A DNA stretch of 64,000 bases from Arthrobacter beigongshangensis (GTDB lineage Bacteria > Bacillota > Bacilli > Bacillales_A > Planococcaceae). The DNA lies in assembly GCF_016820585.1 (NCBI RefSeq), contig NZ_JADHDX010000006.1:87084-151083 (forward strand), written 5' to 3'. This document shows positions 63,903-64,000 of this stretch, piece after piece (position 1 is the stretch's first letter; the number at the start of each line of letters is the position of its first letter). The translations under genes and the position numbers were made by a program. The notes under the pieces were generated by a model. The model had not been told where the DNA came from. It saw only the letters and a program-made list of their open reading frames with translations, and did not search any database.

Positions 63903-64000
63903 GAGAGCGTTTTTGCTTACATATCTCCGCTTCAATTGAGAGAAGGAAGGAGCGTACTCAGGTACGTGACTGACTGAGCGAGTGAAGTTGACGCAGTAAT
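63903..64000 (+). other. Structured sequence after the tRNAs, cut by the window edge
   Basis: No gene visible. CGTAC-TCAG-GTACG (63953-63966) is a small palindrome inside a possible CTTCA/TGAAG stem (63930-63987). It may be a spacer or processing region of a tRNA/rRNA operon. Confidence 0.35.

Overview
This window comes from a low-to-mid GC, endospore-forming Bacillales chromosome. Gene order and protein sequences are close to Bacillus subtilis. The sporulation genes (sigH, cwlD, gerD, kbaA, a pdaB-like gene) and the type of intergenic repeats suggest a Planococcaceae such as Sporosarcina; that genus guess is inference. The window is the ribosomal-protein / RNA polymerase superregion and is dense in essential genes, nearly all on the + strand. 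I see no transposase, phage gene, CRISPR array or rRNA gene.

Layout. 1-1.6 kb: the 5' part of a cobalamin-dependent methionine synthase (minus strand) behind a SAM-I riboswitch. 1.7-3.7 kb: two membrane proteins of unknown function. 3.8-8.7 kb: the CtsR heat-shock operon ctsR-mcsA-mcsB-clpC, with one CtsR operator before ctsR and a second before clpC. 8.9-20.4 kb: radA, yacL, ispD, ispF, gltX, a T-box leader, cysE, cysS, mrnC, rlmB, rae1, sigH, rpmG, secE, nusG. 20.4-31.4 kb: rplK-rplA, rplJ-rplL (with L10 leader), rsmC, rpoB, rpoC. 31.4-36.3 kb: an L7Ae-like protein, rpsL, rpsG, fusA, tuf. 36.4-51.1 kb: the S10, spc and alpha operons, ending with rplQ. 51.4-55.7 kb: ecfA1, ecfA2, ecfT, truA, then rplM-rpsI behind an L13 leader. 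55.8-59.4 kb: molybdate transporter modABC, its convergent one-component regulator, and a rhodanese. 59.4-63.6 kb: the sporulation/germination block cwlD, salA, gerD, kbaA, pdaB-like. 63.7-63.9 kb: tRNA-Asn and tRNA-Thr, the start of a probable tRNA/rRNA cluster cut by the window edge.

How the genes work together: most encode the translation and transcription machinery, co-transcribed and controlled by leader RNAs (L10 and L13 leaders, candidate L1 sites, a structured rpsJ leader, a cysteine T-box). CtsR and McsA/McsB control ClpC proteolysis. SigH and KbaA feed the sporulation start, while CwlD and GerD act in spore cortex lysis and germination.

Main points for a second look: (1) a dispersed, multi-hairpin intergenic repeat found in two long copies (before rpoB and infA), two short copies directly before the ribosome binding sites of radA and rsmC, and one inverted copy between rpsG and fusA, with pairing conserved by covariation; (2) disA is absent between radA and yacL, and map is absent between adk and infA, where 610 non-coding bases lie; (3) a perfect 14-bp-arm palindrome covers the -10 box of modA, next to a fused HTH / molybdate-binding regulator; (4) a PdaB-like deacetylase that has lost its catalytic motifs.
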